From: Chara braunii
Taxonomy: Eukaryota; Streptophyta; Charophyceae; Charales; Characeae
Assembly (NCBI GenBank): GCA_003427395.1
Contig: BFEA01000053.1
Coordinates: forward strand, 3,735,957 to 3,775,414
DNA: 39,458 nt
Direction: 5' to 3'
This document shows positions 10,852-21,120 of the stretch, in pieces. Positions within the stretch are counted from its first letter, which is position 1. Each line of letters begins with the position of its first letter. Made by a program: the position numbers and the translations under genes. The notes under the pieces are model-generated. The model was not told the DNA's origin and did no database searches. It worked only from the letters and a program-made list of their open reading frames with translations.

Positions 10852-11785
10852 ATGGGAGCCGCAAACCCTCCCAAAGCCAAGGGGAAAACAAAATCTGAAC
10901 AGTGGCCCCAACAATACTGAAAAGGCTAGCAATCCCTGCATGGGATAATTGTTCATGGTGGGAGTCAGCACAGGAACGGCCTCCGCTGGCCCACCAAGTA
11001 GATACCCCAGGTACTAGTCTACCTTTCTTTTTTACCTTTTGTGTGGATGGGTTCTGTTTTATATATATATATATATATATATATGAGTATCGCTGTGAAA
11101 ACAAAATAACAAATAACTTTTTCCTAATCAAACTTAGAAACAAAGTTTCCTGCCTTTTCTTATTTACTTGCTGTCTGTTCAACACTTTCATGTCACTCTG
11201 TTTTGTGGTCTGGCTGTATATTGTTTTCCTTTTTTTTTCTCACTTCTTTGCTTGGTAGGCCTTATGTACAGGTAGTGACTGGAGACTTCACAGTGTCAGA
11301 TATACTAGGTGGTACTTCAGTACTCACCAATTCGCCCAGATCGATTATACTTGTGACCTGCTGTAGTATAGCGTGGCAATCTGCCACAGCTCGCAGTCTA
11401 AACCTATCTTTACTACCTTTTTCAGACCAGGTGTCAGAGTAATAGGACCAAGTGTTAACCCTCTGTCCTGACCCAGACTCCACAACCCTGACATTCAAAC
11501 CAGACCAGACCACCGGTTTCATCCAGACAGCAGCAGCGACCACCAGAAAGGAGGGGGAAAAGATACACAACACACATATTTGCAATCAATCGAGGTAAGT
11601 GGTTCAGGACGTTCTTCTCTTCTTTGTAGCCGTTGATGAAGACTCCACGTTCGCTCCAATCGCTCCAATTGCAGGTAAGCCCCTTCTTCTTCGACCAACT
11701 TCCCCCTCTCTCCCAATCCAACACCTTACCACCTCAACTCTCACCATTTGTCATGCCAGCGCGTCAAGTGAGAGTAACAAGTACT
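10852..11785 (-). other. Unit 1 leader between primer site and gag
   Basis: About 0.93 kb of untranslated leader in the element's sense direction. It holds a (TA)n microsatellite at about 11060-11084. The plus (antisense) strand shows a pyrimidine-tract/TAG acceptor-like string (about 11230-11257) and GTAAGT-type donor-like strings at 11595-11600 and 11675-11680. The same positions are conserved in units 2 and 3. No long conserved protein is seen on either strand. Confidence 0.5.
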
Positions 11786-11797
11786 GCTCCGATACCA
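11786..11797 (-). other. Unit 1 primer-binding site (initiator tRNA-Met)
   Basis: Minus-strand TGGTATCGGAGC, three bases inside the LTR, differs by one base from TGGTATCAGAGC, the complement of the 3' end of plant initiator tRNA-Met. It fixes the LTR end (tgcaagg at 11801) and the orientation. The equivalent sites in units 2 and 3 are more decayed. Confidence 0.85.
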
Positions 11798-12188
11798 AAT
11801 TGCAAGGAACGCGACCGTTCAACACTTGCTAGAGTGCATAACATGACATGCATTCACACAAACTTCCCAAGCTGCGATATCTCACACAAAGCCCAATGGA
11901 AGATGAATGAGAACCAGGAAGTTACACTTAATTAATTAACAAACCCAGCGTAAGGAGACACATCATAAGTCCAAATGTACAGCGCCAATCAAAGTCACAA
12001 GTCTTCTCCCATCAACATGAGTTCCTTGGCCTGGTGCTCAACCAGCACCAACTGCCGGACATCAACAACAACGCTCAATAGGTAAGTATCACCATAACTC
12101 GCACCTCTCCCTCTCTCGTCTGCTTTCTTCTCTCTCTCCCTCCTGGTCTATAGTACTGATCTACTCTCACTCATCATGCATGTTCACT

Positions 12189-12608
12189 CCTACGTTGCAT
12201 AGAGTACACGTACGGGGGCTTCCCGTACGAAGCGTACAGGTTATTTCTGTACGGGATCTGTACGGGAACCTGTACGTCTTGTACGCCCCCGTACGAAAAA
12301 GNNNNNNNNNNNNNNNNNNNNNNNNNNNNNNNNNNNNNNNNNNNNNNNNNNNNNNNNNNNNNNNNNNNNNNNNNNNNATCCGAAAAAACACTATGTGATG
12401 CAACAACACAAACCAAGCAACATTTGGCTGAGCATCATCTTCAGATTCGTATGAGAATTTGAGAAAAAAAATAAAAACAATACCGGATTAAAAATTAAAA
12501 AAAAAAAAAAAAAAAAACTCGTACGGGGCCCCTAGCGTACGAGTAGCGTCCGATTACAAGAGTACAAGTCCGTACTCGTACGAGGGTGCGTACAAGTGGC
12601 AATGTAGG
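12189..12608. mobile_element. GTACG-rich inverted-repeat element in LTR 2
   Basis: Present only in LTR 2; the empty site in the other LTRs reads catgcatgcacactccc. The ends are CCTACGTTGC and, reverse-complemented, CCTACATTGC (9/10). The flanks ttcact (12183-12188) and cgcact (12609-12614) look like a degraded 6-bp duplication of cacact, though the length is uncertain. Inside are many copies of gtacg/cgtacg in both orientations within ~130 bp of each end, an A-rich middle and a run of N. It encodes nothing. Likely a MITE; superfamily unassigned. Confidence 0.68.
12302..12377. other. Assembly gap (76 N)
   Basis: A run of undetermined bases within the GTACG-rich inverted-repeat element. Predicted proteins crossing it are meaningless. 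Palindromic sequence on either side may explain why it was not resolved. Confidence 0.99.
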
Positions 12609-13351
12609 CGCACTCCCTATCACACGAGGATCTACTCTGAATACTACTCACTGGTACTCCTACTACTACTAACCCCTCTATTACTACTAACTTTTGTTGG
12701 CGCAAATATGACTGCCTTCCCTCTCGCCAGCACTCTCTTCTTCCTCGCACAGCGCCGCTCTTCAGCCTAGCGCACCTCACACACATTTAGCGCACAAGTG
12801 CCATGGCACTTCCACACTTCCATGCGAAGTGAGCCTCTGTCCAAATGGGAGGCTGGCCAGTCTTTTATAGTGATGGACTGGTCTGGCGTGGCCTGCATTC
12901 AACCTCAAGTGTGCGTGGGACTCCTGCCCAGTACCGATTGTTGCAAAGTGTGTGTCCCAATATCTTTTCCCATGGTCTGCTGCTGCTTGGGCCATCTGGC
13001 CTATCTTTTGGACTCTCGTTCTGAATCAGGATTGACTTGTGGAATTATGACTGGACTGGGACTGTAGCCTTTGACTTATTGACGAACAGAGATGACTTTT
13101 CATCAAGGAGACATGACCCTTTCTAAGTCTCAAAAACTGTGTCCAGTACCTATTTGTGCAGGACCTGTTACAACCCTTTCGAAATGACTTTCCATTTCAT
13201 TATGGATGTGACTTTTACCTCAAGAACTTTGTTTTTTGAGTTGGATGTGAATTTAAGCTTTGGCCGACAGAGCCCTTTGCTGTGGGGGTTTCCATTCGCG
13301 GTCTGATTCGTAAGGACCCTTTTACTCTCGCCGGCCTAACTTCAAAGTCCT

Positions 13352-13740
13352 CTAAGAAAAGTTCCTATCTATCCACAATATTAATTCCTCTTCTTTCTCG
13401 TTCATAAGCAAATACATGTGTGGTGCTGAATCAATTAGCTTTTCTCTACTAAACCAGCGGTCCTCACTTGGATCTTGATAGGCAAATCGAACTTTATATT
13501 GCCGCTGAGGTCTACCTCTGCGTCCAGTCTGAATGGTAATTTCAGCAACGATCTTATCCACATCAAACTTTACATCCATACTTGGAGGAATTGCTGACCT
13601 TCGACTGGGAAACAGTTTGTTAGTCACACATGGTAAGAGCTTTGACGCATGAAACACCGGGTATGTATGTAGGTGTAAAGGAATTTCAATAACGTAGGAG
13701 GATCCGTCCACATCTCCTACCACATCCAGTACTTGTCATG
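13352..13740 (-). pseudogene. pol: Unit 2 integrase C-terminus and chromodomain
   Basis: From the YVIEIPLHLHTYPVFHASKLLP motif to the end this matches unit 1: HASKLLP, then FDVDKIVAE and the chromodomain with QYKVRFAYQDP and DRWFSREKL. A one-base difference near 13415 changes the frame just before the expected C-terminus (the unit 1 ending INIVDR is replaced). Upstream at 13735-13741, indels break continuity with the integrase core. Confidence 0.82.
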
Positions 13741-15466
13741 GTCCTCTATAGGCGGGTAACAACTTTTGAAAGATGTTTTCTTCTAGGACAAACTCTTTAG
13801 ACTTTACCCAAACTAGATCACCTATAGCAAACTCAGAAGGTCTTCTATGCTTATTACCCTGTTCAATCATTTAATGCTGCGCTTTTAGTATATTCTCCTT
13901 TACCTTTTCTAGGTCTTTCTAATATTGTATTACAAATTTTTTAGTTCCTGGCGGATGTTTGTGTACACGATCGGGGTTCAAACAGTCTATAGGTCTGCGA
14001 GGACTCCATCCCTAATGTAACTCCATCGGAGTTCTGTTTGTAGATAAGTTTACAGAGTTATTATAGGCACTTGCAACCTTGGGCAAATGCTCATCCCTGT
14101 GAATCTGGTCGGGACGACTATACATTCGCAGCGTCTGCTGCAAGAGCTTGTTCATTTGTTTAGCTTGCCCGTTTGTCTTAGGATATCGGTGTGACGACAT
14201 TGTCAACTTAGACTCATAGGCATTCATTAGTTGTTACCACTGTTCACTTGTGAATCGTAAGTCTCTGTCACTAACGATAGTTAAGGGATGTCCAAAATTT
14301 TTCACCCAGTGGTTAAAGAACTCCCGAATTACCAAGTCAGTTCTTGCTTCCGCAGGCAATGCTACAAAAACAGCAAACTTGTTGAACCTATGAACAATCA
14401 CCATTATTTGACTTTTTCCATTTCTGCTTTTCACCTTGGTATCCATAAAATCGATGGATACAGAGTTTCCTGGACCTGTTGGAATAGGCAAAGGCTTAGT
14501 AAGACCAAGGGGAGGCTGTGTGGTGCTTTTGTTCCGTTGACACACTTGACAACCTTGTACATATGCGATACAATCCGGCTTCATGCGAGGCCAGGTGTAG
14601 GAACGTAGAAGGTTAGCGTAAGTCTTCCTCCATCCAAAATGGCCTTTTGTATCATGGCACTCCCCAAAGATCATGCTTTTAATCTCTTCCACATCTGGAA
14701 TACAAAGTCTATCATGCACATTTGTTCTTTCAAAGAACAGTCCTCGTGTCACATGATAGTTAGGAAACTCTTGTGGCTCTTCTTGAATACGTTTTATCAT
14801 AGCGCCATAAACAGGATCAGTGGAATATGCAGTTCTAATCTTATCTTGTAAGTCGGTGCCTACATCTAAATATGTTACAATAACACCGAAAAAGTCAGAT
14901 CTTCGACTTAATGTAACAGCAACGACGTTGTACTTACCCTTTACTTGCTTTAGCTCAAAGTCATACTGATCGATTTCCGCAGCCCACCTAGTCAGTTTAG
15001 GTGTCATCCGGGCCTGCGTTTTTAGCCAGCGAAGTGTCTCATGGTCTAAGTAGACTTTAAAGTGGCGTCCTAAGAGGTAATGGCACGAATGATTCAAGGC
15101 TTCCCAGAGAGCAAATAACTCTCTTTCATACGTGGAAGCGGCGACCTTCTCATTAGGCAGTCGTCGGCACATAAACTCTACAGGTTTGTATCCATTTCCA
15201 TCATCTTGTTCGAGTACAGCGCCTATCCCATACTGACTGTCGTCAATAGTAACAACAAAGGGCAAACAAGGATCAACCACTTTCAAAACCGGATAGTTAA
15301 TTAAACATTTTTTAAGGCGCTTAAACGAAGATGTACAATCTTGGTCCCACTTCCTGATAGTTCCCCTTTTCAGCAATCGGCGAAGGGGAGTAGCAATTAT
15401 CGTAAAATGTTTTACAAATTTTCGATAATAGTTAGCCAATCCAAGGAACGATCGTAGTTCCGTCAA
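13741..15466 (-). pseudogene. pol: Unit 2 RNase H and integrase
   Basis: The 410-codon segment 14234-15466 is the longest intact piece of this unit. It covers the RT connection (LRSFLGLANYYRKF), RNase H (VVTIDDS, YERELFAL, LDHETL, then AVTLSRR where ADALSRR is expected, losing the last catalytic Asp), the integrase zinc finger (HDTKGH ... CQVCQ), D1 in IDFMD (14450-14452) and D2 in SDRD. It then stops, and 14012-14227 continues with the region of the last catalytic residue, where GQAEQM has become GQAKQM (codon 14159-14161), so Glu is replaced by Lys. Integrase is therefore inactive even apart from the break. Confidence 0.87.
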
Positions 15467-15547
15467 TGTACGTGGATTGGGCCAATCTCGAATAGCTGCA
15501 ATCTTTGCATCTTCCGGTTCGATACTATCTCCATATATTACGTGCCC

Positions 15548-16140
15548 CTAATCCAACACCTGACGCTTTGCCCACTCACACTTCTTCGGGTTCAGTTTTA
15601 ACTTTGCCTCACGTAATTTATTCAGCGCAAGTCGAAGGTGCTCGCAATGCTGACTCAGACTTTTACTAAAAATCAAGATATCATCAAGATATATGACAAC
15701 GAATTTATCAAGCCATTCACGAAAAATGTTCATTCATTGTACGTTGAAAGGTTGCAGGAGCATTAGTAAGACCAAAGGGCAACATAACAAATTCATAATG
15801 CCCATACCTTTTACGAAAGGCAGTCGTATGTTGGTCTTCTGGCTCTACCTCAATCTGATGGTAGCCAGACTTCAAATCAATCTTGGTAAAGTACTTGCTT
15901 CCCTGAAGTTTATTAAATAAATCATCGATTCTTGGTAATGGCTCAACATTTTTAATAGTTATGTCATTCAACCTCCTATAGTCTATGCACATGCGGACCC
16001 CGCCATCTTTCTTTGGCACAAATAGCACTAGCGCACCATAAGGTGAGGAGCTAGGCTTTATCCATCCCTTTTCCAGCATTTCATCAAGTTCGTTCGCAAT
16101 TCTATCAATTCTTTGGGTGACATTCTATAGATCGGACCAT
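15548..16140 (-). pseudogene. pol: Unit 2 reverse transcriptase
   Basis: Two overlapping segments: 15717-16079 with [35 protein letters not shown] and [13 protein letters not shown], then 15548-15733 with YLDD at 15680-15691 and KLNPKKCEWAKRQV. A small insertion near 15725 (gaaaaatg where unit 1 has gataatg) causes the frame switch. A second shift near 16090 separates RT from protease, and the chain stops again at VLD before the connection domain. All catalytic motifs are visible. Confidence 0.86.
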
Positions 16141-16233
16141 TCAAAATTTGCCTTCCGGGTAAAATCTCAATGCAATGTTTTATGGGTTGTTCAACCACAC
16201 CGCTTGGGGCCTCTTCCACATCTGTGAATTTTT

Positions 16234-16860
16234 TCAGATTTTATCAACTTCTGGGGACTTTGCCTCTTCTTTGTCTTCACCTTCCTTAACTGGCCGCACA
16301 TATGCCACAAACACTTGATCATACAAAGTACATTTCTTTATATGGCGGACGAACGCAGGGGCACTCATACAACAATGAGCTAAGCTGCTTTCCTTAGCGC
16401 ATTCGTGTAATAGGCGGATTTTCTTCTTTCCACCTTGCGGACTAGGGAGCCAACACTCATGATCCCTCATCTTTATATCCGCACCTTCAGCTTCCCCCCA
16501 ATACATGCCTAAAAGATGTCGAAAGGAAGATTGACTTCAACCAAGAGAGTCAGAGAGTGGAGAACGCGTTCCACCTTCCCCTCGGCTTCAAGCCGGAAGT
16601 ATATCTGGACCCCTTCAACATATTTATCCATTACAGTGACAAAACTATTAGCTAACTTACTTATTACGGGCTCATCTAACTGCTTTACCTTTCGCCCATG
16701 ACGTAGTTTCGACAATCCTTTCTTACTTATATAACTGCGTGTTGACCCACTTTCAATAATTCCACCAACTCTTACCTTGTTAACTTCTAGATCTGCAATT
16801 ATCAACTGTCCCTTACACTTTTTCATTTTGATCCAGGCTTCGCGACGAGTGACCAGCTTA
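16234..16860 (-). pseudogene. pol: Unit 2 aspartic protease
   Basis: Retropepsin-like segment with IIESGSTRSYI, in which the catalytic Asp is Glu (codon 16752-16754), and DIF/MYWGEAEG remnants of the ILLGMDWG motif split by a one-base shift at 16508. Unit 3 carries the same Asp-to-Glu change, which groups units 2 and 3 by descent. The frame is again -1 relative to the end of gag. It reaches the RT region only through further shifts. Confidence 0.84.
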
Positions 16861-17029
16861 TCACCTATGCCTGCGAGGGATCCACCTAGAGATGGACATA
16901 CACCAGGTACCTCTGGACAGTTAGCTAGGTAGGGATCGTTTTTCTTTACAGTTTCTGCCAGTGGAACCTTCGAATGGAGGGATATCTGTCTGTTTACATT
17001 TGAAGTTCATGTAGAGGCAACTGAAACCC

Positions 17030-19026
17030 CTACTGGTTGTTCCCTTTTGATATCTTATAGTCTGGACAGTAGGGAACGATGTGGTTGGGGTCACTACACT
17101 TGAGACACTGGTCAACAACTTTTCTTTCTTGCCATACTTTTTATGCGATGCCCAATTTCTTCCAAGGCTTCCCTTCAGGCAGACCTGGATGGGGAGGATA
17201 TGGCTTATCCCAGTCTCCATACCAAGTGCCTCTTCCTCTTCCCCAAGTGGAGTTGAAACCTCGGCCACCTTGCGAGGGACCATTGCTCCTTCCTCCCACG
17301 TAGTAGCTACCTTCGCCACCACCCCTCCTTGTCGCCCTCCCCCACAGGCTGCAAGGGCCTCATAGTCCCCCTCCTGGATTACCGATCCGTTGGGTCCTTC
17401 CTCTAGACCGTAATCTATTTGATCATAGGAGAGAGTTTCGACACCTCCTTCTACAAAGGTCAAAAAAAGATTGTCTTTCCGAGGTATATTCCTTGAGATT
17501 GTGCGGTTCTGCCATTTCTTTCCCGCTTGCAGATCTTTCGAATAGTGACAGTAGTTAACTTCAGCTAAGAAACCAGCATGATCTATAACAATCTTGCTGA
17601 ATTTCTCATATGTCATCCCGTCCTCCTTCATACGGGGATACAACTGGGTACGGAGAGGATCGGGAAGTGCCCTAGCAAAGTTATTCAAAATTTGTGTTGG
17701 GGTGAGTCCGTGTTCAACGCATTGTAGGAGTTCATCCATGGTGGCCTTGAGTGCAGACACACTCTTCCATTTCCTATCTACGATATTTAGGATTAACATT
17801 TCAAGTTCTCCGGGTTGAATTTTTATCCTCAAACCTTTCCCTGACAACTTTAAAGAAATCTTCAATTCGCGCTTCTTGGAACTATTCTACCATGGATTGG
17901 TAAACTGCTTCTTTTTGCAAGGAGATTGTGAATCTCATAGCATCTCCAGCCATACACGAGTTGGCCATGATAACTCGGTCGCAGTATGGAATGCGTTGTC
18001 CATAGACATAGGATTCGACTGCCTCGATCCAATGCAACACACTTTCTTATTTCTTACCCGTGTAAGTCCACGGTACTTTTACTTTAAGCTTTCTTACTTC
18101 TCCTGTCTCTTCTTGTTGCACTCCCTTCTTCTTCTTGTCTCCATCTCCTCCATCTCCATCTCCGTCTCCTCCATCTTCTCCACCGCCAACTGCTAATTTC
18201 TTTACCACGGCGGCATGAGATAATCTTTTGCTTATTTGTTCATTCAGTTTTTCTACACAGGCTATTTTTATATGCTTATCCACTTCCTGTGCAGACCTCT
18301 GCAGGAAGGAGTTCCAGACGCCCCCGAACTCAAACTGGTGATGATCAACTTCATGTACTTGCTTTGACAACGCGGCGAGCTGTTTCTTGGTATGGAAAAG
18401 GGTATCGGTGAGGAGGGACAGTCGTTCATCTGCTGCAGCTGGTTTTTTAATTTTGCTCTTGCAATTGCTGCTGAAACCTCTCCCCTTCTTCCTTCAACCT
18501 TTTCTTTTCTTCAAATTCATGTCGTTTTGCCGCCACCATTTTGTTATGTAGTTCTGCTTTCTTTTCTTGTAGCAAGATTTCTTTCTCCATTGGGTCTAAG
18601 GGTTATGGCCAACTTAGCAACAAAAGTATCCCTCTCTTCCTCTGACTCAACAAACATTTCTGTCTTATAACCAAACTGGTCCAACAAGTTTATAGCTTCC
18701 ATCTCTATATTTATGCCAAGGATTTCGCTGGTCTCACCTCTTTCTATCTGGCGTCTGTACAGTCTTCCATCATCCTCTGCTTCAACTTCTTCTTCTTCTT
18801 CTTCTTTTTCTTCAACCGCCTTTAACTCTTTTTGCAGCCTTCTTTCTTTCTCCTTCATTTCTTTCTCTAACTTTTCTCTTTCTTTTTTTATTTTCTTTAC
18901 CTCCTCGTTTTTCTGTTTCTTTTTTATTTCTTTCTCTTTCTGTTTTTCTGCCATGCGGCGATCCACCTCTGCTTGTTCAGCCGCAGACAGCCCCTGCTTC
19001 ACCTTGCCAGATCTCATTTGCATCAT
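17030..19026 (-). pseudogene. gag: Unit 2 gag
   Basis: Same layout as the unit 1 gag, ~665 codons. The N-terminal coiled coil is intact (19026 down to about 18600: DRRMAEKQKEKEIKKKQK and a run of Glu). A one-base insertion near 18600 then shifts the frame. The second helical part is at 18047-18370, and the capsid-like part (MDELLQCVEHGLTP, YEKFSKIV) at about 17400-17865. The Gly/Arg-rich part has suffered a deletion and a frameshift near 17325. The knuckle CLKCSDPNHIVPYC is intact in its own frame near 17055-17100. The stop TAG is at 17030-17032. Confidence 0.82.
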
Positions 19027-20005
19027 ATGGGAGGAACAAACCCTCCCAAAGCCAAGGGCAAAACATAATCTGAACAGTGGCCCCAACAATACTGAAAGGG
19101 CCAGCAATCCCTGCATAGGATAATCGTCCATGGTGGGAGTCAGCACAGGAATGGCCTCCGCTGGTCCACCAAGTAGATACCCCAGCTACTAGTCCACCTT
19201 TCTTTTTTACCTTTTATGTGGACGGGTTCTGTTTTTTTTTCTTTATATATATATCTTAGTGTCGCTGCGAAAAAAAAATAACAAATAACCTTTTCCTAAT
19301 CAAACTTAGAAACAAAGTTTCTTTCCTTTACTTATTTATTTGCTGTCTGTTCAACACTTTTATGTCACTATGTTTTGTGGTCTGACTGTATCTCGTTTTT
19401 TTTTTTTTTTTCAAACTTCTTTGCTTGGCAGGCCTTATGTACAGGTAGTGACTGGAGACTTCACATTGTCAGATATAGTAGGTGGTACTTGAGTACTCAC
19501 CAAATTCGCCCAGATCGATTATACTTGTGACCTGTTGTAGTCTGGCGTAGCAATCTGCCACAGCTCGCAGTCTAAACCTATCTTTACTACCTCTGTCAGA
19601 CCAGGTGTCAGAGTGATAGGACCAGGTGTTGACTCTCTGTCCTGACCCAGACTCTACAGCCTTGACATTCAAAATACCAGACCACCGGTTTCATCCAGAC
19701 AGCAGCAGCGACCATCAGAAAGGAGGGGGAAAAGACACAAAACACAGATTTGCAATCAATCGAGGTAAGTGGTTCAGAAGGTTCTTCACTTCTTCGTAGC
19801 CGTTAATGAAGACTGCACGTTCGCTCCAATCGCCCCAATCGCAGGTAAGTCTTCTTCTCCTTAACCCCTTCTTCTTCGGCCAACTTCCCCCTCTCTCCCT
19901 ATCCAACACCTTAACACCTCAACTCTCGCCAGTTGTACTCAAGCGAGCTTATCCTTCTCGCCGGCCTGGATTATGCCAGCGCGTCCAGTGAGAGTAACAT
20001 GTTCT
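19027..20005 (-). other. Unit 2 leader
   Basis: Untranslated leader homologous to 10852-11785, without the long (TA)n run. The antisense splice-like strings recur: a pyrimidine tract ending in cttggcag (about 19395-19430) and GTAAGT strings near 19765 and 19845. An extra ~40-bp stretch near the primer site (about 19935-19970) is shared with unit 3 but absent from unit 1, again grouping units 2 and 3. Confidence 0.5.
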
Positions 20006-20017
20006 GCTCCAATACTA
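20006..20017 (-). other. Unit 2 primer-binding site (decayed)
   Basis: Minus-strand TAGTATTGGAGC, at the same position and three-base spacing as the unit 1 site, with substitutions relative to TGGTATCAGAGC. The relationship is clear; priming function is doubtful. Confidence 0.75.
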
Positions 20018-20020
20018 AAT

Positions 20021-21085
20021 TGCAAGGAACCCGACTGTTCAACACTTGCTGGAGTGCATCACATCACATGCATTCACACAAATTTCCCAAGCTGCTATAT
20101 CTCACACAAAGCCCCATAGAAGATGAATGAGAACAGGAAGTTCAACTTAATTAACTAACAAACCCCGAGTAAGGAGGCACATCATAAGTCCAAATGTACA
20201 GCGCCAATCAAAGTCATAAGTCTTCTCCCAAAAACATGAGTTCCCTGGTGTGGTGCTCAGCCAGCACCAACTGTCGGACATCAATAACAACGCTCAATAG
20301 GTAAGTATCACCATAACTCGCACCTTCCCCTCTCTCGTCTGCTTTCTTCTCTCTCTCCCTCCTGGTCTATAGTACTGATCTACTCTCACTCATCATGCAT
20401 GTACACTCCCTATCATACGAGGATCTACTCTGAATACTACTCACTGGTACTCCTACTACTGCTAACCCCTCTATTACTGCTAACTTTTGTTGGCGCAACT
20501 ATGGCTGCCTTCCTTCTCGCCAACACTCTCTTCTTCCTCGTACAGCGCCGCTCTTCAGCCTGGCGCAGCTCACACACACCTAACGCACAAGTGCCACGAC
20601 ATTTCCACACTTCCATGCGAAGTGAGCCTCTGTCCAAATGGGAGGCTGGCCAGTCCTTTATAGTGCTGGACTGGTCTGGTGTGGCCTGCATTCAGCCTCA
20701 AGTGTGCCTGTGACTCCTGCCCAATACCGATTGTTCCAAAGTGTGTGTCCCACTATCTTTTCCCATGGTCTGCTGCTGCTTGGGCCATCGGGCGGGTCTT
20801 TTGGACTCCCGTTCTGAATCAGGACTGACTTGTGGAATTATGATTGGACTGGGACTGTACCCTTTGACTTATTAACGAACAGACATGACTTTTCATCAAG
20901 GAGACATGACCCTTTCTCGGTCTCAAAAACTGTGTCCAGTACCGATTCGTGCAGGACCTGTTATAACCCTTTTGAAATGACTTTCCATTTCATTATGGAT
21001 GTGAGTTTTACCTCAAGAACTCTGTCTTTTGAGTTGCTGTTCGTCTGGGGGTTTCCATTCGGGGTCTGATTCGTAAAGGCCCTTT
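20021..21085 (-). repeat. LTR 3 (5' LTR of unit 2, 3' LTR of unit 3)
   Basis: About 1065 bp. Starts tgcaaggaac and ends cccttt. Compared with LTR 1 it lacks ~30 bp near 21045 (gttcgtctgggg) and the first bases of the adjoining internal region. TATA box at 20657-20662. Confidence 0.87.
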
Positions 21086-21120
21086 GTCTGCCTAACTTCG
21101 AAGTCCTCTGAGAAAAGTTC

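Larger units (their letters stand above)
11801..13324 (-). repeat. LTR 2 (5' LTR of unit 1, 3' LTR of unit 2)
   Basis: Same LTR as 2924-4024, expanded to 1524 bp by the 420-bp inverted-repeat element at 12189-12608. Removing that element gives about 1.1 kb. Shared by two units, so it is flanked by a primer site on the left and by an integrase/chromodomain end on the right. TATA box at 12864-12869. Confidence 0.88.

Noticed and set aside
12167-12416. ORFs crossing the run of N
   Set aside because: They include unknown residues and lie in a palindromic non-coding element.
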